Assembly: GCA_041397645.1 (NCBI GenBank)
Contig: JAWKWE010000004.1
Coordinates: 1,364,001-1,428,000, forward strand
Source: Hyphomicrobiaceae bacterium
Lineage (GTDB): Bacteria > Pseudomonadota > Alphaproteobacteria > Rhizobiales > Hyphomicrobiaceae
Reading direction: 5' to 3'
Length of the DNA stretch: 64,000 nt
Shown here: positions 51,635 through 61,443 of the stretch, one piece after another
Layout of the letters: the number at the start of each line of letters is the position of its first letter
Position numbering within the stretch: the stretch's first letter is position 1
Notes under the pieces: generated by a model
Database searches by the model: none
What the model was told of the DNA's origin: nothing
Seen by the model: only the letters and a program-made list of their open reading frames with translations
Translations under genes and position numbers: made by a program

Positions 51635-52470
51635 GATCGTTTCAACGTAGCCACGATGTGGCTAGAGAGTCGGCTTCGTAAAGCGCGAGGTAGACGGCGG
51701 CTACCTCCTTCAATTGCGCACAACGCCCGCGACGGAATAAAGGGGTGCAAATAGCGTAGCTTGATATGTCCTGACGTTAGTGGGTTGGTGATCAGGTCGA
51801 GATGTTCAACTGTCAGGCCGGCTTTGTGGGCAAGGCTGAGTACCTCATCTTCATACAGTAGGAAGATGTGACCATCTGAATTGGGTTTGAACTGGACATG
51901 TTCAAATGCCGATGGATCTGGGTGATCGGAAAATCGTGGGAGTCTGTTCAGAAAATAAGCGCCGTTTGGGGTGGTTATGATCACGTGCCCCTTAGGTCGA
52001 ACGAATGTACTCAATTTGCGAAGAAATTGATCTGGATGAGCGACGTGTTCAATCACCTCCGTCGCCAACACAACATCAAATTTCTGCCTGTACTCTTCGC
52101 CAAGATCAAAAATATTTCCCCCAACAAAGGCAACATCTACGCTGCTAGGAAGTTTAAGGCGCACGTAGTCGATTAAGTGCCCGCGAAGATCATTCCACGT
52201 TACGTCATATCCCAAGGTCGCGAGCGCTATGGAGAAATTGCCACTGGCTGCAGCCAAGTCCAGGATACGGGCTGGCGGCGAACAAATTGCGAGAATAGAC
52301 TCGATAGTTGCAGCACGCCGATTGCGGTAGCTCCAACTATAGCCAGGGTTGCTCTTGTCGTCCCAGACCTCGACTAGATCGTAATGGTAGGAGTCCTTCC
52401 AATCTTCGGGCCAATCAGACGAAAATTGAGGGCGCAGTGAAATGGGGTATCTTTCGACAGATTCTATCAT
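51631..52470 (-). CDS. SAM-dependent methyltransferase of the polysaccharide operon
   Basis: A 279-residue class I methyltransferase. ILDLAAASGNFSIALATLGYDVTWNDL is motif I, and VVLATEVIEHVAHPDQFLRKLS and HVIITTPNGAYFLNRLP are typical of sugar or lipid methyltransferases of this type. It probably caps or decorates a glycan chain. Its stop overlaps the flippase start. The next gene upstream (acyltransferase) is 21 bases away. Confidence 0.87.
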   Translation of the reverse strand: MIESVERYPISLRPQFSSDWPEDWKDSYHYDLVEVWDDKSNPGYSWSYRNRRAATIESILAICSPPARILDLAAASGNFSIALATLGYDVTWNDLRGHLIDYVRLKLPSSVDVAFVGGNIFDLGEEYRQKFDVVLATEVIEHVAHPDQFLRKLSTFVRPKGHVIITTPNGAYFLNRLPRFSDHPDPSAFEHVQFKPNSDGHIFLLYEDEVLSLAHKAGLTVEHLDLITNPLTSGHIKLRYLHPFIPSRALCAIEGGSRRLPRALRSRLSSHIVATLKRS

Positions 52471-52491
52471 GTGGCTTAGTAGATTCAGCTT

Positions 52492-54498
52492 TCAGAATTT
52501 GCCTTCGGGCGTCAGCACCGCTTCTAGCTCTCTAGCCAAACCTTCGGCTCCGGCAACGGACAGGTGTTGCGTGTCACGCACGAGAACGACGCCGTTGCGC
52601 AAAGGTCTGCACACATCTGCCCCGCAAACGCCGTCGATTGGATCCCAGATGCGCGTGCCGGGTACGCGATGAGCGACGGACTTCAGCATGTCTAGTGCGG
52701 GCCCTCGCTCAACGTCAACATCGACCCGATTGCGTGTGCAGGCCGAAGGTTCTTTGCGAGCCACGCAGTGTGGAACGAGAAAGGGATAGCCAGGTACATC
52801 GGCTATAAGGATTACGCGAAATCCTGCTTCAGATATTGTTCGCACCAGTTTTTCGAGCTGGGCTGAGTGGTCGATGCTGCGCTCATAACGCGCTGGAACG
52901 GACCAACGGGCAGCGAGCGCCACGACACGCGCGCCCTGAGCATACAAAGTCGAAAGAGACGCCAAGACCGCGGAATTGAACGCGGCGCAGTTGGCAGCGA
53001 AGTCCTTTTGGCCGGGCAAGGCGCCGTCAGCGTTGAAAGTGTAGGGGCGGCAATCTCCCGAAGCTCTTGGCAGAGCTTTCTGGCCTTTAGCGATTCCTGC
53101 GGCCGCGAAAGCAGGAACGAGATGGAAAGCGTTTGAATCCCCCCAAAGCATGATCATTGGTCCTGTGGCAGCGCCGACCAGGCAGCCATCGACAGGTCGC
53201 AGCCCTGCAAATGGATAATCAAAATGACTGCATTCTGCTGGGTATGGGAAGTCGTGCTCCTGAGCAGTATAGGCGGCGCGGAGCAGCGGAGATGCCGCAA
53301 GTTGTGATGCGGCGCTAGCGTTGAGGCTAAGAGCTCCTATCGTAATCAAGGCTAGTATGGCAAATGCGCTCGCGATGGAGGTCGCGGCGTGATTAAACGG
53401 AAACGGATGATATCTGCGTATAGGTTCTTCGATGCTGACGTAGGTGATGAGCGAAAGTCCAAGAGCCACGAGAACAAGAAGAAGATCGCGCTTCAAGTCG
53501 TCTTGGCCAAGCGCGCCCGCGCGCGCAATTGCAAGCAGCGGCCAGTGCCATAAGTACCATCCATAAGAAAGCTTGCCGATTGCGACCAGCGGGCGAGCGG
53601 CAAGATACTGTGAGATCCGATTTTGTCTCCCGGAGAGTCCATAAAGTATGCCTGCAGTTCCGCTTACTGGAAGTATGCAGGCATACCCGGGAAACGCGGT
53701 TGTCGGTCCGAACGTCGCGATGGCGAAGAAGATCGCAAGCAGTCCGCCTGCGAGGATGACGGGGTTCAGCCAGTCCAAATGGAGCCGGCGCGGCATCAAA
53801 CCGAGCAGTGCGCCAGCACCAAATTCCCACGCGCGAAAGGGCGTGAGATAGAAGGCCGCCGGCGGTCGCCAATAGGTCACGACGATTGATGCAGTGAGCG
53901 AAAAAAAAGTGCCTATCGCGAGCGCCCACAACAGCGTCGAGCTTAGGGTGGCGCTTCGGCGCTTCGCAAACGCGCAAATCATAATCATCGCCACCGGCCA
54001 TACGAGGTAGAACTGCTCCTCTACCGCGAGTGTCCACATATGAAGAAGTGGCTGCTCTTCGCTAGAGCCGGCAAAATAACCCGTCTGAGTGCGCCAAAAG
54101 AAGATGTTGGCAAGAAAGGTAGCCGTTGCGACGGCGGACGCGGCAAGGCCTTGTTGCTCGCCAACAGGCGTCAGGAACAATCTTCCGGCGACTAATGTGA
54201 ATATCAAAACCACTGCCAGCGCAGGTAACAGCCGGCGAACGCGCCTTGCGTAAAATCCCGGTATATCGAGACGTCCCTCGCGTTCAAGCTCTCTGAGCAA
54301 AAGTCCGGTGATCAGAAATCCGGAAATGACGAAGAAGACATCGACGCCAACGAAGCCGCCGGTCATCCCCGGAACGTGCGTATGAAAGCCGATAACGGCG
54401 AGAACTGCGATAGCGCGAAGACCGTCGATCTGGGCGACGTACGATGAAGGCTCGGCCTCGCCTGAAACGTTCGCTACGGATCTTGATTGCGGGCGCAT
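52492..54498 (-). CDS. OafA/YrhL-type acyltransferase with SGNH domain
   Basis: A 668-residue fusion. The membrane acyltransferase domain (about 1-395) opens with QIDGLRAIAVLAVIGFHTHVPG, followed by VDVFFVISGFLITGLLL. A C-terminal periplasmic SGNH domain has the GDS block in IMLWGDSNAFHLVPAF and the catalytic DTQHLS near the end. The membrane half passes an acyl group across the membrane and the SGNH half transfers it to sugar. All key motifs seem intact. It is a second O-acetylation gene of the operon. Confidence 0.92.
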   Translation of the reverse strand: MRPQSRSVANVSGEAEPSSYVAQIDGLRAIAVLAVIGFHTHVPGMTGGFVGVDVFFVISGFLITGLLLRELEREGRLDIPGFYARRVRRLLPALAVVLIFTLVAGRLFLTPVGEQQGLAASAVATATFLANIFFWRTQTGYFAGSSEEQPLLHMWTLAVEEQFYLVWPVAMIMICAFAKRRSATLSSTLLWALAIGTFFSLTASIVVTYWRPPAAFYLTPFRAWEFGAGALLGLMPRRLHLDWLNPVILAGGLLAIFFAIATFGPTTAFPGYACILPVSGTAGILYGLSGRQNRISQYLAARPLVAIGKLSYGWYLWHWPLLAIARAGALGQDDLKRDLLLVLVALGLSLITYVSIEEPIRRYHPFPFNHAATSIASAFAILALITIGALSLNASAASQLAASPLLRAAYTAQEHDFPYPAECSHFDYPFAGLRPVDGCLVGAATGPMIMLWGDSNAFHLVPAFAAAGIAKGQKALPRASGDCRPYTFNADGALPGQKDFAANCAAFNSAVLASLSTLYAQGARVVALAARWSVPARYERSIDHSAQLEKLVRTISEAGFRVILIADVPGYPFLVPHCVARKEPSACTRNRVDVDVERGPALDMLKSVAHRVPGTRIWDPIDGVCGADVCRPLRNGVVLVRDTQHLSVAGAEGLARELEAVLTPEGKF

Positions 54499-54509
54499 CT
54501 GTCAGTTCG

Positions 54510-55313
54510 TCAATCGCCGGTACGTGATTGGCTTTTTCGAGATTTGCCGATGCGAGATTCGATAATTCGAAGGCCAAGCAACGCCTCGGCTAGCATCCGC
54601 TGCAGCGCGTAGTAAAGGCCGGCTTTGCCATCGAGCATCCCGCCTTTCAAGAAGTAGCAATTTCCAAACACCGCAAACGGTGCGATCAGAGGAAACGTAC
54701 GGACCTTGTCGGGCAAGGGGAGCAGGTCCCATGGCTTTGCGCAGATATTTTCGGCCTCCAGCTTCATGTAGCGGTCCTGCGCGGAAAGCCAGTGTGAGAT
54801 CGGCTTGCGATCATCGTGCAACAATTTGTGTGAGAGAGGGGCTGCTTTGCCATCGAGCTTAAGTCTGTGGGTGTGTCCATCCTGGAAGAAGTGGCCCTTT
54901 GCCCGACGGAAGAGAACGGTCACAGGAGGATAAAGCGTGCCGCGTAGTGGATCACCCCAAACGCAGTAGCGGAATGAAGCGGTGTAGCCGTCGAATGTTG
55001 TGTCCGGGTCGATCGCTGAAATTTCTTTGACTGCTTCGTCGGGCACGAAATAATCGGCATCGAGTGCCAGGATCCACGGAGAGGTAATGCCGGTTTCAAA
55101 TGCCGCATAGTTCCACTGATCAGCGTGACTGTCGAATTTGCGCGTCAAAACCCTTACGTTAGGAAACGTCGTCGCAATCGCAACGGTGTCATCTGTGCTA
55201 AAGCTGTCAACAACCACGACCTCGCGAGCCCACTGAAGTTGGCCGAGAGTACGCGCGATATTCGGTGACTCGTTATAGGTCAGGATGACAGGTGTTATCG
55301 CGTCGAGCATCAT
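54510..55313 (-). CDS. Glycosyltransferase family 2
   Basis: A 267-residue GT-A transferase. TPVILTYNESPNIARTLGQL opens it, VVVVDSFSTDDTVAIA gives the nucleotide-binding region, and DADY (ALDADYFVPDEAV) is the DxD-like metal site. The C-terminal YFLKGGMLDGKAGLYYALQR is typical of the WaaE/KdtX-like group that adds a sugar to lipopolysaccharide cores or glycans. The ATG at 55313 overlaps the upstream stop (ATGA); the longer frame from 55325 is not needed. Cytoplasmic or membrane-associated. Confidence 0.88.
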   Translation of the reverse strand: MMLDAITPVILTYNESPNIARTLGQLQWAREVVVVDSFSTDDTVAIATTFPNVRVLTRKFDSHADQWNYAAFETGITSPWILALDADYFVPDEAVKEISAIDPDTTFDGYTASFRYCVWGDPLRGTLYPPVTVLFRRAKGHFFQDGHTHRLKLDGKAAPLSHKLLHDDRKPISHWLSAQDRYMKLEAENICAKPWDLLPLPDKVRTFPLIAPFAVFGNCYFLKGGMLDGKAGLYYALQRMLAEALLGLRIIESRIGKSRKSQSRTGD

Positions 55314-56461
55314 CTTGGGCCGCAAATTCCGCTGTAGAGTTCCTCAAACGAGGCGGCGATGCCGCGCCACGCAAAGTCTTGCGCAGCGGTGTGCCGGCCG
55401 GCTTGGCCCATCAACTCGCGGCGCGTTGGATCGCGCATGAGGGCGCATAGAGCGCGCCCTAATTCTTCTGGGTCGCTTGGCACCACGACGCCCGAAACGG
55501 TGCGCTGGATGTGGGCCGCCAATCCGACGCCCGGACTGACGACGACCGGCACCGCATACGCCATCGCTTCGAGTGCAGAATTTCCGAAGTTTTCAGATTG
55601 GGACGGCATGGCAAAAAGGGTCGCTTGAGAAAGCAAACGCCACTTGTCATGGCCTTGGACGGGCCCATGGAATTTGACGCGATCCTCGATTCCAACATCA
55701 CGCACGAGAGCTTGCAGTTTTGCGGTGTAGTTCTCCTCGTCATTTCCCGCGATGACTAGGTCGGCATCCGGAACATGAACCATCGCGCGGATTAGTTCGC
55801 TGAGCCCTTTTTTCCAACTAATTCGTCCGAGTGAAAGGATGTAAGGTCGCTCGGTTGTGCTGCGCCGATGTTCCGACAGAGCCCCTGTATCAGGAAGATC
55901 GATGCCATTGGGTATTTCGATAATCTTCGGCAGCGCCAGGCCGAGCCTCTCGAGCTCTTCAGTCTCGTGCGCGCTTGTGGAATGAATAGCGGACGCCATC
56001 GCAATTGTTCGCCGTTCGAAGAGGGAGATCCAGATCCTCTTTGCAAGACGGCTCTTTTTTTGGATGAGGTCCTCGACCAGCATACCGCGGGGAGAAAGGA
56101 CATAGGGTACGCCGGCTGCTGCTGCCGTGCGGGATGCTACCAACGTTGGATAAAGAAATACCGAGTGGAGATGAACAATGTCGACGGTTGCGATCGTCGC
56201 TTTCAAGGTTGCAGCCAATGCGGGGGAACGGAAGATGCGCCGCCCGATCCCGCAAGGGAAGTAGCGAATGTTGACATTGTCGAGATTGACGTCGGTTCCC
56301 AATGGTACGTCCAAGACGTCATCGCCATCCGCATTCGTCGTGAAGACGTTGACGTCGTGACCGCGTTCCGCCAGTGACTTGGCCAACCCATGCACAGAGT
56401 AGATGGGTCCACCATAGCGAACAGCAGGATAGTAGCTCGGCACGACATGCAGCACGCGCAT
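55310..56461 (-). CDS. Glycosyltransferase family 4
   Basis: A 383-residue GT-B enzyme. VLHVVPSYYPAVRYGGPIYSVHGLAK is the acceptor-side glycine loop, RPYILSLGRISWKKGLSELI begins the donor domain, and FAMPSQSENFGNSALEAMAYAVPVVVS carries the Glu-x7-Glu donor motif. It transfers an unknown sugar in repeat-unit assembly. It is joined to neighbours by overlaps: its ATG shares a base with the stop of the next transferase (TGATG at 56459-56463). Confidence 0.9.
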   Translation of the reverse strand: MRVLHVVPSYYPAVRYGGPIYSVHGLAKSLAERGHDVNVFTTNADGDDVLDVPLGTDVNLDNVNIRYFPCGIGRRIFRSPALAATLKATIATVDIVHLHSVFLYPTLVASRTAAAAGVPYVLSPRGMLVEDLIQKKSRLAKRIWISLFERRTIAMASAIHSTSAHETEELERLGLALPKIIEIPNGIDLPDTGALSEHRRSTTERPYILSLGRISWKKGLSELIRAMVHVPDADLVIAGNDEENYTAKLQALVRDVGIEDRVKFHGPVQGHDKWRLLSQATLFAMPSQSENFGNSALEAMAYAVPVVVSPGVGLAAHIQRTVSGVVVPSDPEELGRALCALMRDPTRRELMGQAGRHTAAQDFAWRGIAASFEELYSGICGPR

Positions 56462-57684
56462 CAGTTATGCTTGGTGAGTCCAGGCTGCTGCAACAAGTAG
56501 AGTTTCTCCACCGCCTCGACCGTGCGCAAGATGTCGTAGTTGCTGATAAGGCTTTGTACCTCTGAGGCCGATTGCGGTCGGCTAATAAATGATTCAATCG
56601 CACGAGCCAGTGCAGCTGTATCTGCCACCGGGAAACATAGGTCGGGTCGGATAGGCTTAATGAGATCATCGCTGCAGCCACATGCGTCACTTACGATGGC
56701 TGGTAGCCCACTGGCCATGGCCTCGTTCACAACCAACCCCCAAGTTTCGGTTGCTTGGCTCGGTAACACCAGGCAGTCCGCGGCGGTATATGCTTTGCTG
56801 ATTTCTGACTGATTTAGAAATCCAGCAAACGATGTCGAAACATAGTTGTCTCGTCTCCGAGAAAGATTGGCGTCGAAATCAAAGACCACGCTGCTGTTGG
56901 CGCGCAGACTGTCGAGAAACTCTCCGGTTCCAACGAAGAGAAGATGGACGGGCCGCTCTGGGCGTCGAGCCATCACCAGATTGGCGGCGTCAATGAGATC
57001 TTGAGGACGCTTTTTCTCAATGAGTTTCCCTACAAATAACAAGCACGTGGCGTCGGGTGGAATGTTCCAATGATGACGCAACTCACGGCGCCGGTTGATC
57101 AGGTGATCGTGAGCTTGGGAAAATCTCTCGTTGTCGACGCAGTAGGGCGCGCGTGCCAATCGATCAGAGCTGATGCCTTGTGAAACGAAATATTCGCGAT
57201 TGGCTTCGCCGATGCATAGGAACCGATCTACGGAACTAAGGAGCCATGCCAAAAGCGGGGCTTTCAACATTTGCTTCCAGCCGTGAGATGTGCTGCGAAG
57301 ATTGGTTTCGGCCCTTAGCCAGATGGGCAAATTCTGCTGCCTGGCTTGATGGACTGCTTGCCAGTAGGCGGCCACTTGCCATCCCTGGATCCAGAGTGTG
57401 TCGGCACCATCGGCTACGATTTTTCGCGTAAATCCGCTGGGTAGCCTCAACCAGAGGAAGCTGGACTGCGATGAGCCTTCAATCGTGTCCACGAACTCAT
57501 GATTGTAGCCCGACAGCAGATCGATATCCCAGGCGAGGCTACGGCCGAATTGTGGATCGTATCGTGCCGCTAGTCCTTGATCGCTCATAAAATAGACTTT
57601 GAATGGGACGCGTCCTCGTGAGGCCAAAGCCTTCCAAATTGGAACTTGATACTGGATGGGATGTGTAGTCAGGATTGCCAGCAT
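56461..57684 (-). CDS. Glycosyltransferase family 4
   Basis: A 407-residue GT-B enzyme beginning MLAILTTHPIQYQVPIWKAL, a start typical of a group that acts on polysaccharide intermediates. The donor domain has TCLLFVGKLIEKKRPQDLIDA and LVLPSQATETWGLVVNEAMASGLPAIVSD. The start at 57684 overlaps the upstream stop (TAATG). A longer frame to 57837 is just the end of the upstream gene in another phase. Sugar specificity is unknown. Confidence 0.88.
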   Translation of the reverse strand: MLAILTTHPIQYQVPIWKALASRGRVPFKVYFMSDQGLAARYDPQFGRSLAWDIDLLSGYNHEFVDTIEGSSQSSFLWLRLPSGFTRKIVADGADTLWIQGWQVAAYWQAVHQARQQNLPIWLRAETNLRSTSHGWKQMLKAPLLAWLLSSVDRFLCIGEANREYFVSQGISSDRLARAPYCVDNERFSQAHDHLINRRRELRHHWNIPPDATCLLFVGKLIEKKRPQDLIDAANLVMARRPERPVHLLFVGTGEFLDSLRANSSVVFDFDANLSRRRDNYVSTSFAGFLNQSEISKAYTAADCLVLPSQATETWGLVVNEAMASGLPAIVSDACGCSDDLIKPIRPDLCFPVADTAALARAIESFISRPQSASEVQSLISNYDILRTVEAVEKLYLLQQPGLTKHN

Positions 57685-58856
57685 TAGGTCGAATGTTTTC
57701 TCTTTTCCCAGTCGTCGAGGAAGAGTTCCACGGCAATAGCAACTTCCTGCCGATATGCGCTCCAACTTCGTGCTTCTGCAGCGGCACGTGCCGCGGTTTG
57801 CATGGACCGTACGGCTTGTGGATTTGCGATGCACCAAGCCATGCGATTCGCTAAGGCTTGTGCATCGTTGGCGGGAATGATCCAGCCGTTGACGCCTTCA
57901 GTGACAACGTCTTTAGCGCCGACGTTCTCGGAAACAATTACCGGCAAACCGCACGCCATAGCTTCGAGCACCACCATGCCGAAGGAATCGAAGCGTGAGG
58001 GTAAGATGAAGACGTCAGATGTACGGTAGAAATCTGGCATCTTTGAATGTGAAATCCGTCCGGTCAGTATGGCTGCGCCAGAAAGGTCTTTCGCGATCGT
58101 GGCATCTGAAGTGCTCAAATTTCCTGCGATCCGCAGTTCATAACGTAGACCCATTGATTGCAGCACCCGCGATGCGGTGGCCACTACGTCGAATCCCTTC
58201 AGCTGGCTCAGATTGCCTGCGGAGCAGAACTTTATGGGCAGTTCTTCGTGCATCGTAGCCGACGGCGCAAAAGCTGAATTATCTACTCCTAAGTTTGCGC
58301 AGGCTATCTTGGAAAAGGAAAATCCCGATGCACGATAACTATCTCGTGCCAGGGTTGAGCATGTCAGAATGAAGTCCGTCTGCGCTAATTCTGCATCTTT
58401 GCGTCGAACCATGCTTGGAGTGTTGGAAGAGGCTGTAAGGCGAGTTTGAGAGGAATGATGGACGCTAGCTGCGTCGAGAATGCCTGCGGCGCCCCGTTGG
58501 TGGGCGTGAGCGAACATATTAAGCGCCACGGTCTCGTATCCGACGACGGCAAGATAATCTTGGCCACTCATTCTCCTGGTAACATCTCGATCAAAGAGGT
58601 CGTAAACGGCAGCAAAGAGGCGCGAATGAATCGCGGAAGGGATGCCGTAGGTGATCAGTCTGCGGATCGGCTGGAACCAGTTTATGCGCGTTCGCTTTGC
58701 ACGGGGGATTAATTCTAAGACGTCTTTAGGCAGTGTTCCCCCATGGAAAAAGTGGGACAACATATCCCGCTCTTGAAGTGCAGCGGCCAAATGATGTGCG
58801 TGTTGCCCGCCCGGATGAGCAACCACAACTGCGGGCTTCTTTCGATTATTGCTCAT
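57684..58856 (-). CDS. Glycosyltransferase family 4
   Basis: A GT-B enzyme of 390 residues from the ATG at 58856. PAVVVAHPGGQHAHHLAAALQERDML starts it, IKFCSAGNLSQLKGFDVVATASRVL and DVFILPSRFDSFGMVVLEAMACGLPVIVSE form the donor domain. No strong ribosome binding site precedes 58856. An in-frame ATG at 58919, inside the polymerase gene, would add 21 residues and cannot be excluded. It belongs to the same leftward operon. Confidence 0.82.
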   Translation of the reverse strand: MSNNRKKPAVVVAHPGGQHAHHLAAALQERDMLSHFFHGGTLPKDVLELIPRAKRTRINWFQPIRRLITYGIPSAIHSRLFAAVYDLFDRDVTRRMSGQDYLAVVGYETVALNMFAHAHQRGAAGILDAASVHHSSQTRLTASSNTPSMVRRKDAELAQTDFILTCSTLARDSYRASGFSFSKIACANLGVDNSAFAPSATMHEELPIKFCSAGNLSQLKGFDVVATASRVLQSMGLRYELRIAGNLSTSDATIAKDLSGAAILTGRISHSKMPDFYRTSDVFILPSRFDSFGMVVLEAMACGLPVIVSENVGAKDVVTEGVNGWIIPANDAQALANRMAWCIANPQAVRSMQTAARAAAEARSWSAYRQEVAIAVELFLDDWEKRKHST

Positions 58857-58893
58857 GCGCGACCGGGCAGGACTAGAGCTCCTCTCGCGAAAC

Positions 58894-60342
58894 TCAATTT
58901 CGCCTTCCAGCAGCGCCATGCTGGACTTGCCATCCCGGATGGCGGCGCGAGGAATTTGGTGCAACGTTCGGATGTGTTAGTATGGCACCGCGTTTAGGTT
59001 CGCGTTCCAGCCGGTACATGGCAAATAGCAGACCTGCGCTAAACCAGTAGAAGAGCGCGGCCGTTGGATTGTTGATCACAAACATGAAGATGTGCATCAG
59101 GAAGTAGGCGGCGATTGCTGCGCTCAGAGCCTTGAATAGGGGCGTTTGAAGCCGGCGCGTCATAGAGACAGCAAGAAAGAACAGGTAGATCCGGACCGCA
59201 TAGACGAGCACGAATCCGATCAGTCCAACTTCTTGCAAAACACGCGCTGTTTCCATTTCATGCATGTTGCCGTGGAGCCAAGTGTAGTTGGGATCGCCGG
59301 TCAATGATGCCGCGGATCCGTGAGTAACGCCTATGCCCAGGCCAAATGGTGGAGATGATCCGAATGCATGAATTGCTTCGGTGAATGGTGTCAGCGCGCG
59401 CATGATTGAGCTATCGGAATTATTGGCGCGATAGGTGAACGCGTTAACGGCGTCCGATGCGGAGAGACTGGCCAATCCAGCCGCAAGGGCGGTTACGAAC
59501 AGGAGCTGGACGAGAATTCGGGGAGTAATCAATCGCGCACGCATACAAAGGAACAGCACGATCGGGAGAAATCCAAGGATCCCGAAAACGACCGTGCGCG
59601 ACCCGGTGGTAAACATTGCCAGAGTGGACGAGATCAGAAGGGCTAACCCTATGTAGTTCGATTTCATGCTCCGATAGTTTGCGATCACCGTCGAAAGCGA
59701 CAAGAAGAAGACGGCGAATACAAAAGTTGCGAAGCCGCCGATGTAAGAGAAAGTACCCGACGTTCGCGCGAAAGAACCGGATTGGCCCATACGCGCAACG
59801 GATTGGACCTCCTCTCCACGGTTGACGTAGGTGTTGACCCAACTGTCAGGCGGAGAGAAGAACTGGAACAATCCGAGCAGCGCAACCGGTATCATCAACG
59901 CCATGTAAATCTTGATCTTGCGCTCAACATCTTGCGGCGACGTAAAGGCGTAGGGGACCATGAACATGATGAGGCAATAGAGTATATAGTTTTTGAAGCC
60001 GACGAGGCCAACGACAGGCGACGGGCTATACGGGTTCGCAATTTCAAAGAAGCAATAGATGGCAGTGATCACAAGCGCGGTTCTGAGGCCTTTGATCAGC
60101 GGCTCGTGTGCTCCGTAGGGTGTAGGCGAGCGTAGAAAGCCGTAGAATGCCATAAGTACAAGAACATCCTTGAGCAGGTAGACCTGCGCTTGATATTCAG
60201 GCAGGAGCCACTTCCTGATAGCCCCTTCAAAAATCATCAAGATCATGACGCTAAACAGCGCCAACTGCCAGCGACGCGTCAAGGTGAGCCACGCTAGAGG
60301 TGCTGCGAGTATAAGCAGGAAAAGAATGATCTCAGTCGTCAA
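58894..60342 (-). CDS. O-antigen/polysaccharide polymerase-like membrane protein (Wzy-type)
   Basis: A protein of about 482 residues with ten or more hydrophobic segments, such as IILFLLILAAPLAWLTL, IGGFATFVFAVFFLSLSTVI and LAGLASLSA. A large periplasmic loop sits between residues about 300 and 370 (LTPFTEAIHAFGSSPPFGLGIGVTHG), typical of Wzy/WaaL-like proteins. EGAIRKWLLPEYQAQVYLLKD near the start is shared by one group of bacterial polymerases. No ATG is available at the start. TTG at 60342, right after the upstream stop, is chosen over a TTG at 60378 that overlaps the upstream gene. Polymerase is preferred to ligase, but this is inference. Confidence 0.8.
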   Translation of the reverse strand: MTTEIILFLLILAAPLAWLTLTRRWQLALFSVMILMIFEGAIRKWLLPEYQAQVYLLKDVLVLMAFYGFLRSPTPYGAHEPLIKGLRTALVITAIYCFFEIANPYSPSPVVGLVGFKNYILYCLIMFMVPYAFTSPQDVERKIKIYMALMIPVALLGLFQFFSPPDSWVNTYVNRGEEVQSVARMGQSGSFARTSGTFSYIGGFATFVFAVFFLSLSTVIANYRSMKSNYIGLALLISSTLAMFTTGSRTVVFGILGFLPIVLFLCMRARLITPRILVQLLFVTALAAGLASLSASDAVNAFTYRANNSDSSIMRALTPFTEAIHAFGSSPPFGLGIGVTHGSAASLTGDPNYTWLHGNMHEMETARVLQEVGLIGFVLVYAVRIYLFFLAVSMTRRLQTPLFKALSAAIAAYFLMHIFMFVINNPTAALFYWFSAGLLFAMYRLEREPKRGAILTHPNVAPNSSRRHPGWQVQHGAAGRRN

Positions 60343-60343
60343 T

Positions 60344-61435
60344 TCAATCGTCTCGGGCAGCTTGGATAAGCCGGGCAATGGCAGTCGAGAGTGCCGCTTG
60401 GTCGTGTGTGCGATACCAGATCAAGAGCGCGCGTTGAATTGATTGCAAATCTATTTCTGTGGCGGCGCCAATTGGCGATGCCAGGAAATGCTTTCCGCGC
60501 TCGGGCGCAGCTTGCGACGGCTCAGATGCGCCGATGCAGATCGGAACGACGCCGTGCGAAGCGAACGCGGCAAAAATCGTAGACTTCCCAAGCCGTTTTT
60601 GATCGTATGACAGCACGCCGAAGCGGCTTGTCAGCATAAGTTTGCTGATTTCATTTGCATCAAGGCGGCCAAGGGCCTTGATACTAATCGGCCCCAATGT
60701 TTCTGGAACGTGCGCTCTGCGCAGGCCGATATCGAGAATTTCCTCGACACCAAGAGCAACGAGTGCATCGATAAGCTGATCGCGGTTCTGGCGGTAGATC
60801 AAATCTTCGACGCCATTTCGGCCGAAAACGACAGCGCGATTTTTGCGTTCATTGTACAGCGGGATTGAAGCGGGTTCGCCGATAGTCGACGGAACGGGAA
60901 GCTCAATTATCCTGGCCTCTGCGGTGGGTCTCCAAGATGCAAGCTGCGCAACGTAGGTTGGGGTAGTCGTGATTGCCGCATCGACGTTGTTCCAAAGGAT
61001 TTTGGTGACGCGCTTTTGAAGACCCGACAGCCAGAATGAGCTGCTCGTTATGGGGCCCTTTGCATAAAGTTCGTGGAAGATGCCTATCGTGCACCGTTGG
61101 GGATTGCGTGCACGCCAGCTTTGAATGCCGCGAGCCAGCCATACAGGAGCTCCTCTGGGGGCGTATCCGTAGCCTGAGATATGCAGGACAAGGGAGGCAT
61201 TCGGGGCTTGTCGAACTGCCTTCCTCAAGACATCGATCAGAGCCTCACTCTTGCGCGTTGCTACCCTCAGCGTTGGCCATTCATCCGCTCGATCGACTTC
61301 TTCACCGGGTGGCGCCCCCGCTACGAAGAGCGTCTGTACATCGAAGCGATCGCGCAACTCTGTCGCGAGGTTGACGGCGTAGTCCCCAATACCGTCAGGT
61401 GCTGATGTTCGATGCGGCACAACCTGAATCAACAT
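60344..61435 (-). CDS. Glycosyltransferase-like protein
   Basis: A 363-residue GT-B-like protein. QVVPHRTSAPDGIGDYAVNLATEL at the start is an acceptor-side motif, LVLHISGYGYAPRGAPVWL and IGIFHELYAKGPITSSSFWL follow, and the C-terminal half has KLMLTSRFGVLSYDQKRLGKSTIFAAFASHG. It lacks the strong Glu-x7-Glu signature of classic family 4 members, so donor chemistry is less certain. The start at 61435 sits eight bases after the upstream stop. A longer frame to 61519 is unlikely. Confidence 0.72.
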   Translation of the reverse strand: MLIQVVPHRTSAPDGIGDYAVNLATELRDRFDVQTLFVAGAPPGEEVDRADEWPTLRVATRKSEALIDVLRKAVRQAPNASLVLHISGYGYAPRGAPVWLARGIQSWRARNPQRCTIGIFHELYAKGPITSSSFWLSGLQKRVTKILWNNVDAAITTTPTYVAQLASWRPTAEARIIELPVPSTIGEPASIPLYNERKNRAVVFGRNGVEDLIYRQNRDQLIDALVALGVEEILDIGLRRAHVPETLGPISIKALGRLDANEISKLMLTSRFGVLSYDQKRLGKSTIFAAFASHGVVPICIGASEPSQAAPERGKHFLASPIGAATEIDLQSIQRALLIWYRTHDQAALSTAIARLIQAARDD

Positions 61436-61443
61436 GCGTTGCG

